NCBI GenBank assembly: GCA_008508345.1
Contig: QNGE01000956.1
Coordinates: forward strand, 21,755 to 85,754
Source of the DNA: Paragonimus westermani
Lineage: Eukaryota > Platyhelminthes > Trematoda > Plagiorchiida > Troglotrematidae
Direction of reading: 5' to 3'
DNA: 64,000 nt
Shown here in pieces: positions 1 through 12,600 of the stretch (its first letter is position 1; the number at the start of each line of letters is the position of its first letter). The notes beneath the pieces were generated by a model. That model saw only the letters and a program-made list of their open reading frames with translations. It did not search any database and was not told the DNA's origin. A program made the position numbers and the translations under genes.

Positions 1-640
1 CGCCCGCTAGTATGATGATGTCTGAGTGTTTAGACTGCCTCAGAAGGTCAACGAGGGCGTCATAGAACGCATCCTTGGTAGCATCCGGACAGCTGTCCGT
101 CCGGGCGTACGCCGATATAATGAATATACAACGCGTTTCTGATTTGCGTCCACAGACTTTTACCGATGTATTGAGTCTGACAGCGCGTAAGCGACTGTTC
201 ACTGGGATCCAATCGAGCAAGCATTGCTCTGCTCGGGAACTCAGTGCGACTCCCACTGCAGCTTGACCGCGAGACTCAGATTCGGCGTCACCACGCACTC
301 TGTGACAGAAGCGCTCAAATCGACAGCTATCTGGAGGTGAGCTCGAATGGATAACTGTGCTAGAATCGTAGACTCGCGTCTCCGACACACAGCACACATC
401 ACGCTCCAGACTTGAGAAAGTAATTGCCAGAGCAGCTTGTTCACCGATTTGCCGGAGAGTGCGAACATTGAAGGCGCCAATGTTGACCAGTTTTCTTGGC
501 CTCAGAAAACAATTACCGCTCGATGGCACATGGAAGGCAGAAGAGATATGGAGGTAAAACAGTATTAGAATGTCGTGATCAGTTAGTAATGTCACTGTTG
601 AGAGAACGATAACTTCTGATACTTCTCGCTGGTTTATGCC
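1..640 (-). mobile_element. LINE 5' end with AP-type endonuclease domain, cut by window edge
   Basis: On the minus strand a single frame stays open from a TGA at 641-643 to base 1, about 213 codons. After some 50 N-terminal residues it reads GAFNVRTL (first catalytic Asn), then VCCVSETR (Glu, codons at 374-382), then ISAYARTD (Tyr, about 96-120), ending IIILAG at the edge. These are the ordered motifs of the apurinic-like endonuclease that nicks target DNA for LINE insertion; such proteins are often annotated as craniofacial development protein 2-like in flatworms. The reverse transcriptase should follow to the left, outside the window. The frame has no internal stop and the visible active-site residues are kept, so this copy is younger than the other LINE pieces here. 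No in-frame ATG is seen near the start, so the true start is uncertain. The family is clear from the motifs; the clade (RTE- or CR1-like) is not settled. Confidence 0.88.
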
Positions 641-1239
641 TCAATATCGACTCAAGGTATCCGTGGAGTTTTTTTTCTGTTTTCATTTGATAATCTCAAA
701 TAGCTTGACTGTTCACGGGTTAACCAAACATGATAATTTTTGTTTGTAAGCCGGGTATGTGAATTATACCTTTTTCGAGTTGGGCTCACATGATTCCATA
801 ACGAAGACCGGAAATGAGATACCTCATTAATGCCTTCTAACGTGTGAGAAGTGATTCTTTCAATTTTGACAACACAGCTCAAGTACAATGTGACCGAACG
901 ATAAGACAGCTCGATGTGGCTCAGTTACAAAGAGGAAACCAATACATTTCAACCAGTCCTCCTCATGCAGTTTACACTACCCTTATTACAATGGCGAAAA
1001 TATTATCACGGTAATTCGCACAGTTAAGAAAATTTGACATTTCTGTTCAATTTCTGAAGCCGGTATTGCTTACTGGTTTCCGGCCGTTTACTGCTGGTCA
1101 GTTTTCGAGACACTTATTTTCAAGTTGACCATTACTCACATTTGATCACAGCGTTCGCATTCAGATAGACTTTGCAGCCAGCCTCTTTCGAAAAGAAGCA
1201 TTGGACTCGAATTGCGCTCTCATTAGAGCTCGTCAGCTC
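641..1239. other. No gene seen
   Basis: AT-rich sequence upstream of the LINE start. It may include part of the element's 5' untranslated region, but no boundary, promoter or target-site duplication could be fixed by eye. Confidence 0.4.
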
Positions 1240-1325
1240 GTCGTAGCCTTGCCACAGCCGGGATTTAAAATTCGGCCATTCCAATCATGAGGTAACCGTG
1301 TTGACCACTGCGCCATTGACCTCAC
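1240..1325 (-). repeat. tRNA-like remnant (A and B boxes)
   Basis: Read on the minus strand, the segment contains TGGCGCAGTGGTCAACACG (plus-strand 1297-1315), which resembles a Pol III A box and D arm. About 30 bases downstream is GCCGAATTTTAAATCCCGGC, resembling a T arm with a degraded B box. Order and spacing fit a tRNA or tRNA-derived SINE head. No full cloverleaf can be drawn, so this is called a decayed remnant and not a tRNA gene. Confidence 0.4.
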
Positions 1326-1561
1326 ATTAGGCACGACCGAATTATCAAAGCTGAACGCTCAATCACTCTCGCTTGTGAGCAATGATCAGGTTGCCCAATC
1401 GTCTCGAGAGGAGACACAGTTACTGCCTGTTAACTCCAATCGATAACCCCGTAATGAGGACTTCCAAGACAGGTCGAGATCAGTGAACTCATTAAACCTG
1501 CAAGGCGATATTTTAGATTACCGATGAGTAATTCATTTTCAGTGCTCGGTTATGAAGTCAG

Positions 1562-1700
1562 TAGAGTCTGGCGTAAACTTCTTGAAAAATTCTGCTGGGT
1601 GGCAATCGATCCTCTGAATCATTTATCCGAACCCATACAACACAGTGGGATGAGCGAGTACCTGTGTAGAAATTTTGGATGGCTTAGATATTTGTCAATG
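1562..1700 (+). repeat. Diverged copy of the tRNA-associated dispersed repeat (5' module)
   Basis: The stretch shares a colinear series of words with 44870-44990: a GAATTCTG-like word, then GATCCTCTGAATCATTT, then ACAGTGGGA followed by a GTAGAAATTT-like word and TGGCTT. At 44986 the same series leads directly into a tRNA-like core. Here the core that should follow TGGCTT is unrecognisable. The divergence is large, so this is an old copy. No coding potential is visible. Confidence 0.6.
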
Positions 1701-4345
1701 ACAAGCTGGTGGCGATCATGGTTCACGGCATTCGGACCACACTGAGGTGTGTGTGCAAACGCCATCCGTTAACCCAACTAGGCTAGGGTAAGCCACTGCA
1801 AACAGACTCCAACGACTTGTTTCTGATCCCAATCTCCTTTTGTTGGGGTTATTTGTCTGTGGTCACCTGTGTCTTCCACCTTATTTGGTGGAACTAGTGC
1901 GTACATTTTTTGATATCCGTTATTGACTGGAGATCATTTTGGTAAAGTTTACCGAATGCCGACCATCAATCTATAATCACTATCTTTCACGTTGCCACAG
2001 GTATGCATCTTATCCTGCAAACCCTATTATGCGTATGGCATATGTGCTTAATATGGTTAGAAAGAATATCAGTCCTGTTGGAATCTGGTTAAGTGGGACG
2101 AACGACTGAAGGCCACTACAAGGTCAGGTAAAATACGGTAAGGGAATAGTCACTCGTATTCAGTATAGAAGGGGACCCGTATACGGTAGATTGTTAACAA
2201 GCTGGCGAGCTTGACCAAAGCTCATGAACACGTGAGTGAGTGCAGAAGCCGACTGGTCTTGAGAGTCTCGTTAAGAAAAGACCACATACAATCAATTCGA
2301 CAGTCTAAGTACATCAGAACGGGAGCCTGGAATCGGTAATTGTTGCTAACTTAGGTCACAGGAGATAGCAGGCCACACTAACCAACGATGAAGATGAAAC
2401 TAGTATTATGTAGCATGGTCAGAAGGAGGACGTCTGGGAAGATAATAGAATCGACAGAAAACATTTTTTGAGTAGGGAACAAAGATAAAGAGATGCGTAT
2501 TAATTTTTTCCGATGAATACATCAAGCTACCTAGTGATTTGGTAGACTATACGCCACAGCATACTTTGTACCTAGTGAGAGCGCAGCTGGAGAGAGTATA
2601 CACGCAGAATACGCTATTATTATGTCGCTCGTTGATCAGTTGATGGATGATGAGAACTATGTACTCGAAAAGTTGATGATCTAACCGTTGATGAAAAGTA
2701 CGGTTAAGAATAAAGTAATCAGAGTAACTCAGTCCTCCCGGATGCACCGTACGAGATTCTCCGTGACACGTTTGTATGACAACGGAAGGTCAACAATGAA
2801 GGAATGCTGTAGACGGATCGCTCACTCGAATCTATGGGCTAGACTGAATGTGGATTTAATGCGCAAGTGAGCTACTGCGCTTCAGTTGGGTGTACGGCGC
2901 TTAGCCGTGTTCCCCATCTTACAACTCACGCTTTAATCTCAAAGTAGAATCAATGTGTGAATTTGTACACATAAGTTGGGTCAAAATCAAGCTTCTCTTA
3001 TAGCAGTTCATAACATCTGTCATAACACCAAGCCCTGAGCAAAAAGTTACAGGCATCAACCTATGTTGGTTCGTTGTGGACTAGTTTTGGATAAAGTTAC
3101 GTCGATGAACTGCACTTTTTAAGACCGATATGCATTTATGTCCAGTGAGGCTATGTTAAAATGTGATAAAGTGTGAACACATTTGATGGTATTGTTTCCT
3201 GGTTTGTCAGTCCTTCTTTGTTTGATTCGTTTAGGGTCAAGCGCGTCAACCGAACTAAAATGGTTATGCAAACATACATTGACGTCCAATGACGTCTACT
3301 GGGGCAATCTAATACGCATTGGTTGTATAGTCAAGAAATATAGTATTATTGTACGAAAATTACCACCAGTGTGTGATTTCTTCATTAACCAGTGCGAATG
3401 ATCGTTGGTTAATTGAAAGTAGTGGCTTGAAATAACGTAACATGACTGATGAACAAGGCTACAAGTTTGGTAAGTAGTAATATACCATGACATTGCACGG
3501 ACAACTCTGTGATTTAGAGGACGGTTTTCTTATCGTTACCAGACACATCGTTCCGGTGAAAACTGACAGAAGCAGGTTGTGAAAATAAGCTACAGAGATG
3601 ATTTTCCCCTTCTATTTCCAGAAATAGTACACTCACCGAGGGTGGTCAGCGAGATACGCGAGTAGATAAGATTGTTCTCTTGCATCGTACACGGTTTAAA
3701 CTGAAACCGGAGCCGAGGGAACACTGGTCGGTTGGCAGTTCACGCAGTCTTTAAAGAAGCCGCCCAAATTGACAACAAATCGATTGATTGAGTCTTAGAA
3801 TAATGTCACGGCATTGTGGCGAGGTGTTACTTGTCCTCGACAAACGATTATCGAGGAACTCTCAATCTTTCCCTCGACGAGTATACTACAATTGCAAATG
3901 TTCAGGTGCATTCACCTAAAGCATTTTGTTGGGCAGTTTTGTCTTACGGTATAATTCTGTTGTACTTCAAGAAGTACGGCTTTTTCGTTTCAAAAACAAA
4001 TGAGCTAAACGAAAGACTAACTGGTTTAGAAGGAGGTGACATTACTGTAGTCAACCTGATTCTACCAACTGGGCAAACGTTTCGAGAGTATAAAACATGA
4101 TTGATGTGTAAATTTGTTCTTTTTCTAACACTTGAATGCCCATATTCTACGCGTCTAAGACACTGGAAAAATGTAACCAACGAAGAAGGCTTTATTCGTT
4201 AGATGTTTATGTTGGAAAAGCACATGTGATGGTAGTAAATTTTCATCTGAGTGGATTAGAGTATAATTTATCTTTAATTGAATAAATGCCAACAGGACCA
4301 CCTAAATATTCAGTTTTCACTAGATGTGGGGTAGAGTTTGTAAAG
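1701..4345. other. No gene seen
   Basis: Unique-looking AT-rich sequence. Short open frames exist on both strands (longest about 94 codons, 3816-4100 plus), but none has a recognisable motif and all are within chance expectation. Confidence 0.4.
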
Positions 4346-4562
4346 GCATTGGATTGAACGAACTCAGCGAGTCGTGAAGAGCCACTACCAACCATTGTCG
4401 AAAACTTGGGCAAACTGGCCTCTCGACGCGGGGACCATTCCGGATGGCATCCGATTTTGTGCTAACGAACGTCGTGGTAAACACGAGTGTGACACACATT
4501 GAACTAAACAGGCCAAAAGCAGAGCTGAGGCAACCAACAGGAAGGCCGAAGCTTCCGTACCA
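4346..4562 (-). repeat. Dispersed repeat, copy 1 (partner at 24207-24461)
   Basis: On the minus strand this aligns over its whole length with 24207-24461. Shared landmarks in the same order are TGGTA, a proline-glycine-encoding stretch, GCCTCAGCT, GGCCTGTTT, an AAATC-GGAT word, CCAAGTTTTCGACA and GCTGAGTTCGTTCAATCC. One minus frame reads CHPEWSPRREASLPKFSTMV and later RLAEFVQS, close to the partner's CHSDWSSHGGANLSKFSTLI and LIAEFVQS. Small indels change frame elsewhere, so it is either a decayed coding fragment or a non-coding repeat that happens to be open. The parent element is not recognised. Confidence 0.6.
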
Positions 4563-7272
4563 TTTGTATTGCTTCAATTTAAGGGTTGCGTCCTGTTTAT
4601 AAAATGAGCCATATAAACTTAACAAAACCGAGATTTGTTTGCGCCAAGGGTTTTACATTCGGCTTCATTTCGGAGGTTAGCAACTTCCAACACAGTATAC
4701 CTTTACGGTTTTTCCACTAAATGCGTTACAGTCTGTGGAATTTTACTCGTTTGATCGTCTGTATGCATGCTCAGATGTGATCCAGTCAGATCAAAATAAC
4801 AACAGTATTCACGTGACTTCACCTCATGAAAAATAAGCGCTGATAGTTAGCTTTTATGCGCATATCTCAGCCCGACTAATCGTAGGCATTCACTCAGTCA
4901 TTGTGGAGTTACAAAAACAAGCTTAATTTGTCCTGTACCCTTGACCGAGCCAATGGACGACCTACGTTCAATGAACAATAATCAACACATGATTTCACTG
5001 AAACCGACTAAAATGTACGGGAATGACGGCAAATTGTGGTTAACTAGTGTCGTTACAACCGTCAGCATTACCCTTCAATCCTTAGTGGGAATTATCATTC
5101 TGTTTTCGGTGATTATCCTACCTAGTGTCTGTTAATGATGATGACTTCTGCTCGCCTACTAGTAGTGAGGTGTAAACCGAACACTCATAATTTACTGGTC
5201 GGTGTCGGCGTCTACATTGTTGGGCTCTAATTAAGATATTCGTACTCTGTTAAGGTTACACTTATCACGGGATAGTTTGGACAAGATTTGATTTCTGTAA
5301 GAGCATGGAAGCAGTCCATTCATGATCGTAAAAAGAGCAGCTTTAGCTGTTTCCAACAGCCCACAATATCGATCACTCGTTGTTTACTTTTGTGCGGTTG
5401 CTCATAACGGTTGACTGCAATGAAACGTAAAATTTCCTTTGAATTTGCATTTTCACCTCTCATATATTTTGAAATTTTGTTTCATTTGAACTGAAGAGAT
5501 CTTAACTGTCGATATTTTGAGTTGCCTGTATTAGGAAGCGTCTGACTTGCAGCAACCCCCTTTTCTTTGGTGCGCTTGTGTATCTAGCACAAGGTGTATC
5601 TGGGGGCTGGATTGTATGTGTCGCAATGGATTGAACGCTGTGAGGGTTTTACTCTAGACTTGTTGGCTTTAGTGGACCCTGTCTCAGGGACCCGGAAAGC
5701 AACATCATCGGAAATTTGTCGTGTAGCGTCATTATTAGGATTTGACAATACCCGCTTCATCGGACCCACTTCGACAGAATGCATAAATTTTCAATATATG
5801 TCTTTAATACATTACATCAGTTTTCATATCAGGGCTGAAATCTCGGCACTTTGTTCATGTTCATTATTCAACTAGCCTCAAGCCGGACACGACCAGTTCA
5901 TCCCACCTGGACAGTCAGCTTTAATTGCTGTCTAAACGAGAGAGTGTGGCCACAAATAACGTTTATTCAACAAAAACCTAACAAGTAAATATGACACATT
6001 TACTGTTTAAAAAAGATAACACGTTAGTGTCGAAAGGTTCTATGCAAATTCATGTGGACAGCTGCCAGAAGAATGGGCCAACATGGACTTCGCAGCTGTT
6101 CCCGAAGTATTCGACCTCCTAGCGCATCCAACGCATAGTGAATGCACTTCACCGGCTGCCTATATACGTACACTACAGTAGACCCGATATATAGGCAGTA
6201 GCAGTGGAGCTCGTAAAGTTGCAATTCATTCTGCAACTCATGTTCTCTAACATATTACTTACAGTCACTATCAATTTGTCAAAACAGATCATTTGAATGT
6301 TCATCCTATGACACACCGAACATTTTGCAGATCGTTCAGTAAATTGGAGTAGACTACAAGGTGGACGTCAGTAATGTATTCAGTGTCCTGTTTTTCACCA
6401 GAAGGAGGTAATTTTAACAATTTAGTGAGGCTTCATCAGCCAAATGTATCAGTCATTCTTTGTGTGCACTCACACAGTGTGAACCGGCATTCCAGTTGTC
6501 TTATATATGCGTGTTCAAGTTGCGTGAAAAACTGGCCAGTAAAAAACACCGTACAATCTACGTCTTCCGTCTAGTTCGTCGAAAATTACCGACCCACTTG
6601 AGCAATCTAGTAGGCAACACACAACAGCAGGTAAGATAACCGACAGTGTCGATTACTGAGCTTACACAATCATTATATTATCCATAAATTGTATATAAAA
6701 TTGACATGACGTTCCTAACATTTAATGGGGCTATATGGCTTCACCATACACAGACGGATGCTATGTGCCAAAAAGATGCTGACGCCAGTCATCCGTTTAC
6801 CTTACTGATTAGCAATAGACTTTAATAAGCTTACGTCTTGCATATGTTTGTCCCAAATTCACTGAGCGTATTTTAGCTCATTTGTCGCATGTAATTTATG
6901 TAAATATTTTTCACTTTATAACTTTGCTTTGCGTTGGTAAGATTGGGGACGTAAAGTATATTCTTAAAATCAGACAGTATGCATCAATTAGCTCAGCAAC
7001 CAGTCAAGCGAAAATCGCATAAAATTCGCGAACTCGTAATAAGGCAATCGTGGTTTTCTAATACCGCTGTCTACTTTCAAATTAGAAAACTCGATTCATC
7101 ACGGACAAACGTACACACACGAGTTACGGTGTTTGATTTAATTATTCTTAATGTTTACACACCTTTAACGTGATGATGATGACAAAATATTTCACACATG
7201 GACGCTACTCAGTCCTACCATCGTTCAGACTGTTTAGCAAAATGTTTGACGATTTGTAGATCTCTAGTGATT
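4563..7272. other. No gene seen
   Basis: No recognisable protein or RNA gene. Short frames such as 5594-5875 plus (93 codons) lack motifs, splice context or similarity to anything identified in this window. Confidence 0.4.
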
Positions 7273-7300
7273 AGAATGTTATATATTATATATACATTCT
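7273..7300. repeat. AT-rich imperfect palindrome
   Basis: AGAATGT at the left is complementary to ACATTCT at the right, around a TATATA-type centre, so the segment could form a hairpin. A second similar AT run follows immediately. It is probably simple-sequence DNA; no transposon ends flank it. Confidence 0.5.
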
Positions 7301-10300
7301 ATATTATATTGCATGTACACTGGCAGCCGACATTTCTTTAATACGATTTCAGTAATGTTGTACTGAATGCAATGTTAATACTAACAAGAGGAGAAGACGT
7401 CAGTCGATAACCACGAGGGAATGAATGAAGAAAAGATTACTGGGTCGTTCAGCAACATTAAAATCGCTGTCAGTCCATTCTGTACTTAACTGACGTCATA
7501 TTTGGATGCTAAATAATAAGAGTCGTGAAAGATCTTGTGAAAAAAAGAGAATCACAGATTCACAGACATTGTTAAGTAGCGTACTGTATCTGAAACACTT
7601 AGTTCAACGTGTATCGTATTTAAAATATGAGAATGTAACTCGGATGCCCTTCGTGAGCAAAACATATTTATTCACCTATACTCAGAGTAATGACTGACAC
7701 ACAGCTACCTTCAGAAAATCAACACAATTTGGAATAGCGCAAATGGCTTTGCGCCTTATATAAACCACAAAATAAAACTTGTGTAATAGCTGGTTTGCGA
7801 GTGGGTTTTCTTCTGATGGAAAAACAACCATTAAGTTTTATATAAGTAATTCTGCACATTTTCGCTTTGACGTAAGATATCCACTACTCGCTCACTGTTC
7901 CACGGACTCAAAGTTATGGGATAACCAGCACGTTGTCCTGAGCCAAATCTGACAGACTGTATAATCATGAAAATCATGCAAAAGGAAGGTGCCATTTTCA
8001 ACATAAAATGGCACTGGAAATCATTTTTGGAGAAGAATGCTAAAAAAACCCTAAATACAGTTCCGAATTTCCTACGGAACACTATGTAAGGAAGATGTGT
8101 TTCACTTCTCATACGACTCGTTAACCTGTGTATGTTTTGACTCAAAAAAATTTATATTCAGCGTAATATAATGGTTATTTTCCAAAATGTTTAGCATTTT
8201 TTCTTGTTGTTGCTGTTTTCACACTACTCAGATACTGTGCCTCTTGTTTTAAAAATGAACTAGCAGTACACAAGAATAGACAAGATACTTAGTTTTTAGG
8301 TTTACACGGAAGATTCCGGAAACGTAAGTTCTGTAAACACACTCAATACAGTTGATCTCTTCTAGTAGGCAAAACAGTGAACAATCGTGACCTTTAAAGA
8401 TGCAGTAGCAGACCATATGACGCAGCATCCATTGACATTAACACAAAATTCAAGCATGTATGGATTGGATTAATTGGGTTGAGATGTGAATCCACTGGAC
8501 ATCTTGTTGGAAAAGTGAAACAACTTGTGAAACACGTTCTTTGTTGGGACTGAGATGTGAGGGAGCAACCGCCACTAATTCTCATTTATATGATAAAGGT
8601 GAACAATAGAAGCTACGTTGCCAAATCAAAGAGTGACAATCCCCATTTGACAGATTTCAACGGAATCCTCTCGTTCATGACTTTGGCTATGTTAAATGTC
8701 AGCTCAGAATGAATCAATTGTATATGTCAGTCAGACGTGCGTGAGTCAAGTGGTCATCATTGTGTTATTCTTTTGTTACGAAAAAATGAGGATACATAAC
8801 GTTCACTATAATTTAGACTTGAATGGTCTGAGAGAATACGAACATAGCTCGGTGTAGTGAGATATCAGCTATTAGCAGAATTCATTTCAGCAACCGAGGA
8901 TGAAAATCTATTCTCTTAAGCTAGTGTTAGAACCAGAAAAGTTACCATGGAAGCGGAGCTTTTTTCTGACACTAGAACACGTCCTCTCCAACTCAGTATC
9001 CACGCCCGGTCGAGTCAACCTGCCTAAAATCCCACTCGATCGATAAATGCTATTGGAGCAACCTGGGACAGTAACCCTGGCCACCTCCCTATTCTAATTC
9101 CACAGGTCTATGGACGTGTATGTCTGTGCTTATCTGTCCGATATTTATTGCTGTATGTCTGTATGATTGTTGACTGTGTTGATATGATGAGCTACTATGC
9201 TGAAATGTTGTACGTCAGTGTTCCTGTTTGCATTAAATTCCCCTTTCCCGCTATACTCTTCGTTAAATCTGATAGCTGTTCGGATAAAATTCACCCTCCG
9301 AGGTTGATAAGCATGAACGTTTGGCAGTCCAAACACGATAAAAACTGTCTCGATACCGGTCCCTCGGCTCACTGATTGGCACACCCAGAATTCCTCGGTC
9401 TTTTGTTAACGCACTTCGGAAGTCGTACTGAAAAGACCGGTGAGTCTGCAAACAAACTTTATTTAATACTTTACCCACTGCATTAAGGTGTCAATGAGGC
9501 GAACATTGGGGAAACTTTGGTGCAAACTCACTTTGGTCGCCAAAGACGACGACGTCCACTGTACTTCCCATCGACCTTAAAAATTCAAACAAGTGTTGGG
9601 ATGGCTGGCCACCATTCCCGGTGTTAGCGAGAGAAATATTGCTACCTTGGAGAACGTGGTCCACAAAAATGAAGGTCACGTAGATGTGTTACAGAGCCAT
9701 GAATGGTAATGCATTATCCATGCCAACACACTAAATTTGATGTTAATGGTTTTTGTGGTAAATTTACATTCACGAGGTAATGTGAACAAGTACGGTGGTA
9801 CCATTAAGAAAACTCTCACGTCACGGATGGATTAGGATTTTCTCAATGTTATAGATCATCTGACTACAAGCTTATGAAACTGTGAATCAATAGCAGAATG
9901 TATGAATCATTGTTTTATTGATCATCCTGTCACAGTTGCCGTATGTAGTTCATGGAGTGAGTACAAATTGCAGTGAATTGTGTCTTGTGGAATTAGGAAT
10001 GAGGATAGTTGTTCTTGGTCATCCACACATTTGACAGAACCTTGTGTTAATCAGTTTTTCAGTCACTAATTTGCACAAAGGATACGTAGGTTGATTTTAC
10101 ACGATTCGTGTTCGGATAAATTTTGATGTATCCTTACGAGTGCGCTTACAGAGAAGTAACTGGAGTAACTGAATCAACTGTTAAAACTGTCAGTTGACAG
10201 TCATTATCACTACCTCGGTAACTGTAACTCCACAAACGGTTGTTTACCAACACAAAACACTAGTGTTAGTTTCTTGTTGACCACGTTTGAGGCAAAGCGC

Positions 10301-11781
10301 ACCACGTGATTGTGTGTGACTTTAAATGCAGAAAAACAAACACGGTAAAATAAAATCGCATTTGTGTCGTGTCACTAGAGTGTAACATGTGAATGTCAAT
10401 GAGGCTGACTTGTTTCTATGTGTAAACATGTCCTCAGGCTTTTGTGTGACCAGTTGCCAGATTATTTCGTGCATGTGTTCTGTGACTCACACTCGCAGTC
10501 CTGGTTCAGTCGTGTTCCTACTGGAAGCTTCATATTTATATTGATACCCACAAGTATAAGATTGGACTTATCTGGCACAGGGACCGGTTATTTCGTTAAG
10601 GAAAGTGAGGTCTACGATAAATTACGGATTACTGATGAGCACACTAGAAGAAGAGTAGACCGTTTCATTCTATCTCATATCTATTTCAGAAACGCATGGA
10701 ATTGTCAGCATTTGCAATTAAAAAAGTTTAAAGAAGCAGTCGGATTTCATGCCGCCGATCTATTCGGTCTAAGGTAGGCCATGGTAACTAGTATGATCTC
10801 CTCAAGATTGATTGGGGACTATTCTCTCGGATAATGGGAGATCCTCACAATGCTGTCGAGTAGTTACCTAAGTGTGATTCGTCCTCATGAATTAGTGCTG
10901 TGAGATTGTACTCAGAATAACAGATCGTTACTAACGGGTAACCTACAGTGGACTGATGAGATATATGATTGAAACCTTTTCACTACCCTTCACTCATATA
11001 ACGCGAACTAACGTCTTCATGAGTTTGGAGTCAGAACTTGCGTGAATGTCAGTCGCTGGTAGCAATACAGACAGTCTTATCAGATTCATCAGTTACAGTA
11101 GACATTCAATCTATGTGCTGAGAAACTGATTAAATTTCTCGAAACGGGCGCAATCCGGATCTTTTGTCTGAGTTATATACTAGCCAAACAATCCATGAGA
11201 AAGCACACCAGGCATCAGTGCATGCGTACAACAGGTTTCAGTTGGTGAATATCACGGTAGAAGGCGTAGCGGGATTTAAGTTGACACTGTTCGAGATTAC
11301 TTGTCTTTGCTATTTAGCTCCACGTCTGAACCAGTTGGACATTCGGTTACAGTTTACGTTGCAAGTGAATGAATACCTTTTTCACATTTTCAATCTACTC
11401 ATCAACCGATACTCGACGGGAGTTTTCCAATTGCACACACTCACAGATTGACATCAAATAGAACTACAATTTGATAGGTACAACGGACGTAATTTTCACA
11501 ATAAATCGAGTTTGCTAACGATAGTTTGCCCCGTAGTTTGCAAAAAGTGTTCTACTTTGACTTAAAGCGGATGGACGATTTAGATGTACAAGGTTAATGT
11601 TCCAAGCGGCGGAATATTTGTCACTTCCCATTCAAACCGATCCAGAGATTACACGGTGTACGAGCAGATTTTCGTGCCCATCAACAAAATATTGCCATAA
11701 TGATACCGAGCCGTACCACGGGAGTAACTGTGCGTTGAATAACGACGAAAACAAATAGAGCTGTCTATAGTATTATTAAAG
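7301..11781. other. No gene seen
   Basis: Mostly unique AT-rich DNA. The frame at 10418-10777 plus (119 codons) is the longest here but has no known motif. The short stretch 9040-9460 is slightly less AT-rich and has open frames on both strands; it may be an unrecognised repeat. Confidence 0.4.
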
Positions 11782-11797
11782 TGATGATGATGATGAT
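11782..11797. repeat. (GAT)n microsatellite, about 5 units
   Basis: GTGATGATGATGATGATC follows a GCTGTCTATAG word. A similar GCTGTCTATG word precedes the longer GAT array at 26585, which hints that both could be tails of related elements. Confidence 0.7.
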
Positions 11798-11934
11798 CAG
11801 TTTTTTCCACGTTTGTGTAATTATTACAGATTTCTTCCTGAAACGAATTTCGTACCAACTCTGTAACAAAGTTTTCACTCAGAGACATGTTCCATCCTTA
11901 TCTGACCTACCCGAATAGGGTGAAACTGAAGAAG

Positions 11935-11992
11935 ATTTGAACTAGTGACCCACTTATTATAAGCGGTGTTCCAGCTTACTGAACCATAGATA
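11935..11992 (-). repeat. tRNA-like remnant
   Basis: On the minus strand TGGTTCAGTAAGCTGGAACA resembles an A box and D arm, followed by CCGCT...AGTGG, which can form a 5-bp anticodon-like stem. TAGTTCAAATC then closely matches the B-box consensus. The 3' side does not pair into a T or acceptor stem and the anticodon-loop U33 is missing, so it is a decayed tRNA or SINE trace and not a working gene. Confidence 0.45.
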
Positions 11993-12392
11993 TCACTATT
12001 TGCATCGCTAGTGACGGTCGATTGAGAATGTCGTATTGCGTTCATTGATTGCCACAGTTCATTTGTTCACAGGTGAAGATCAAACCGCCACTTCATTACT
12101 GACCTACAATCATCTGCCAAGTCCACAGCAAGGGTTGAAAGAGAATTTTGTAAACAATCGTTTTGAGCAATGACCAGCAAATATTCTTGTCTTATGAATG
12201 AAAATTGCTTACTGTAATCAATCCGAGGTCTTCGCCTTAGTACTTTCGCAGGAGGTTTTAGAACAAGTACAAGTCCTAGAATTATTCAAAGTCCTTAATT
12301 CCGATTGGACGGACGGAATGTTGGCATATCACAATGTGTGTCCTTGTTCGGCTCTGATGAAGTGATTCAGGGGAACTCAGTGTTTCGAATAT

Positions 12393-12409
12393 TATTTATT
12401 TATTTATTT
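12393..12409. repeat. (TTTA)n microsatellite
   Basis: About four TTTA units lie directly before the dispersed repeat copy that starts near 12425. Confidence 0.7.
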
Positions 12410-12424
12410 GCATCCGTAACCTCA

Positions 12425-12600
12425 AGCGCTTGTTTGACATTTTCATCAGATATGTCCGTTCGAATGATACAACGTGCCCGTCTATTTTGTACTTCATTGT
12501 TCGTAGTAGGCTTTTGGACTTATCTCCCTGCCGCGTAGTTGTATTCCGCCGAGAGTTGGAATACTCGCACCTCTGGTTTGGTAATCCACCACAAAACGAG
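12425..12600 (+). repeat. Dispersed repeat, copy 1 (partner at 43870-44055)
   Basis: This aligns in the same orientation with 43870-44055. The most conserved block is GAGAGTTGGAATACTCGCAC, preceded in both by a CTCCCTGC(C/T)GCG word and followed by a CTCCGGTTTG-like word and CCACAA. Translated, both give TYLPAA and then ESWNTRTSGL. This copy has a TAG between the two peptides while the partner reads through. It is an old repeat family of unknown parent; the conserved translation suggests a coding origin but does not prove it. Confidence 0.65.

Noticed and set aside
10418..10777. 119-codon plus-strand frame ending near an AAG|GTAGGC possible donor
   Set aside because: Donor is weak, no acceptor or motif was found, and length is not significant.
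11649..11888. Frame with a His tract (HHHHH)
   Set aside because: The His run is the reverse reading of the GAT microsatellite at 11782-11797.
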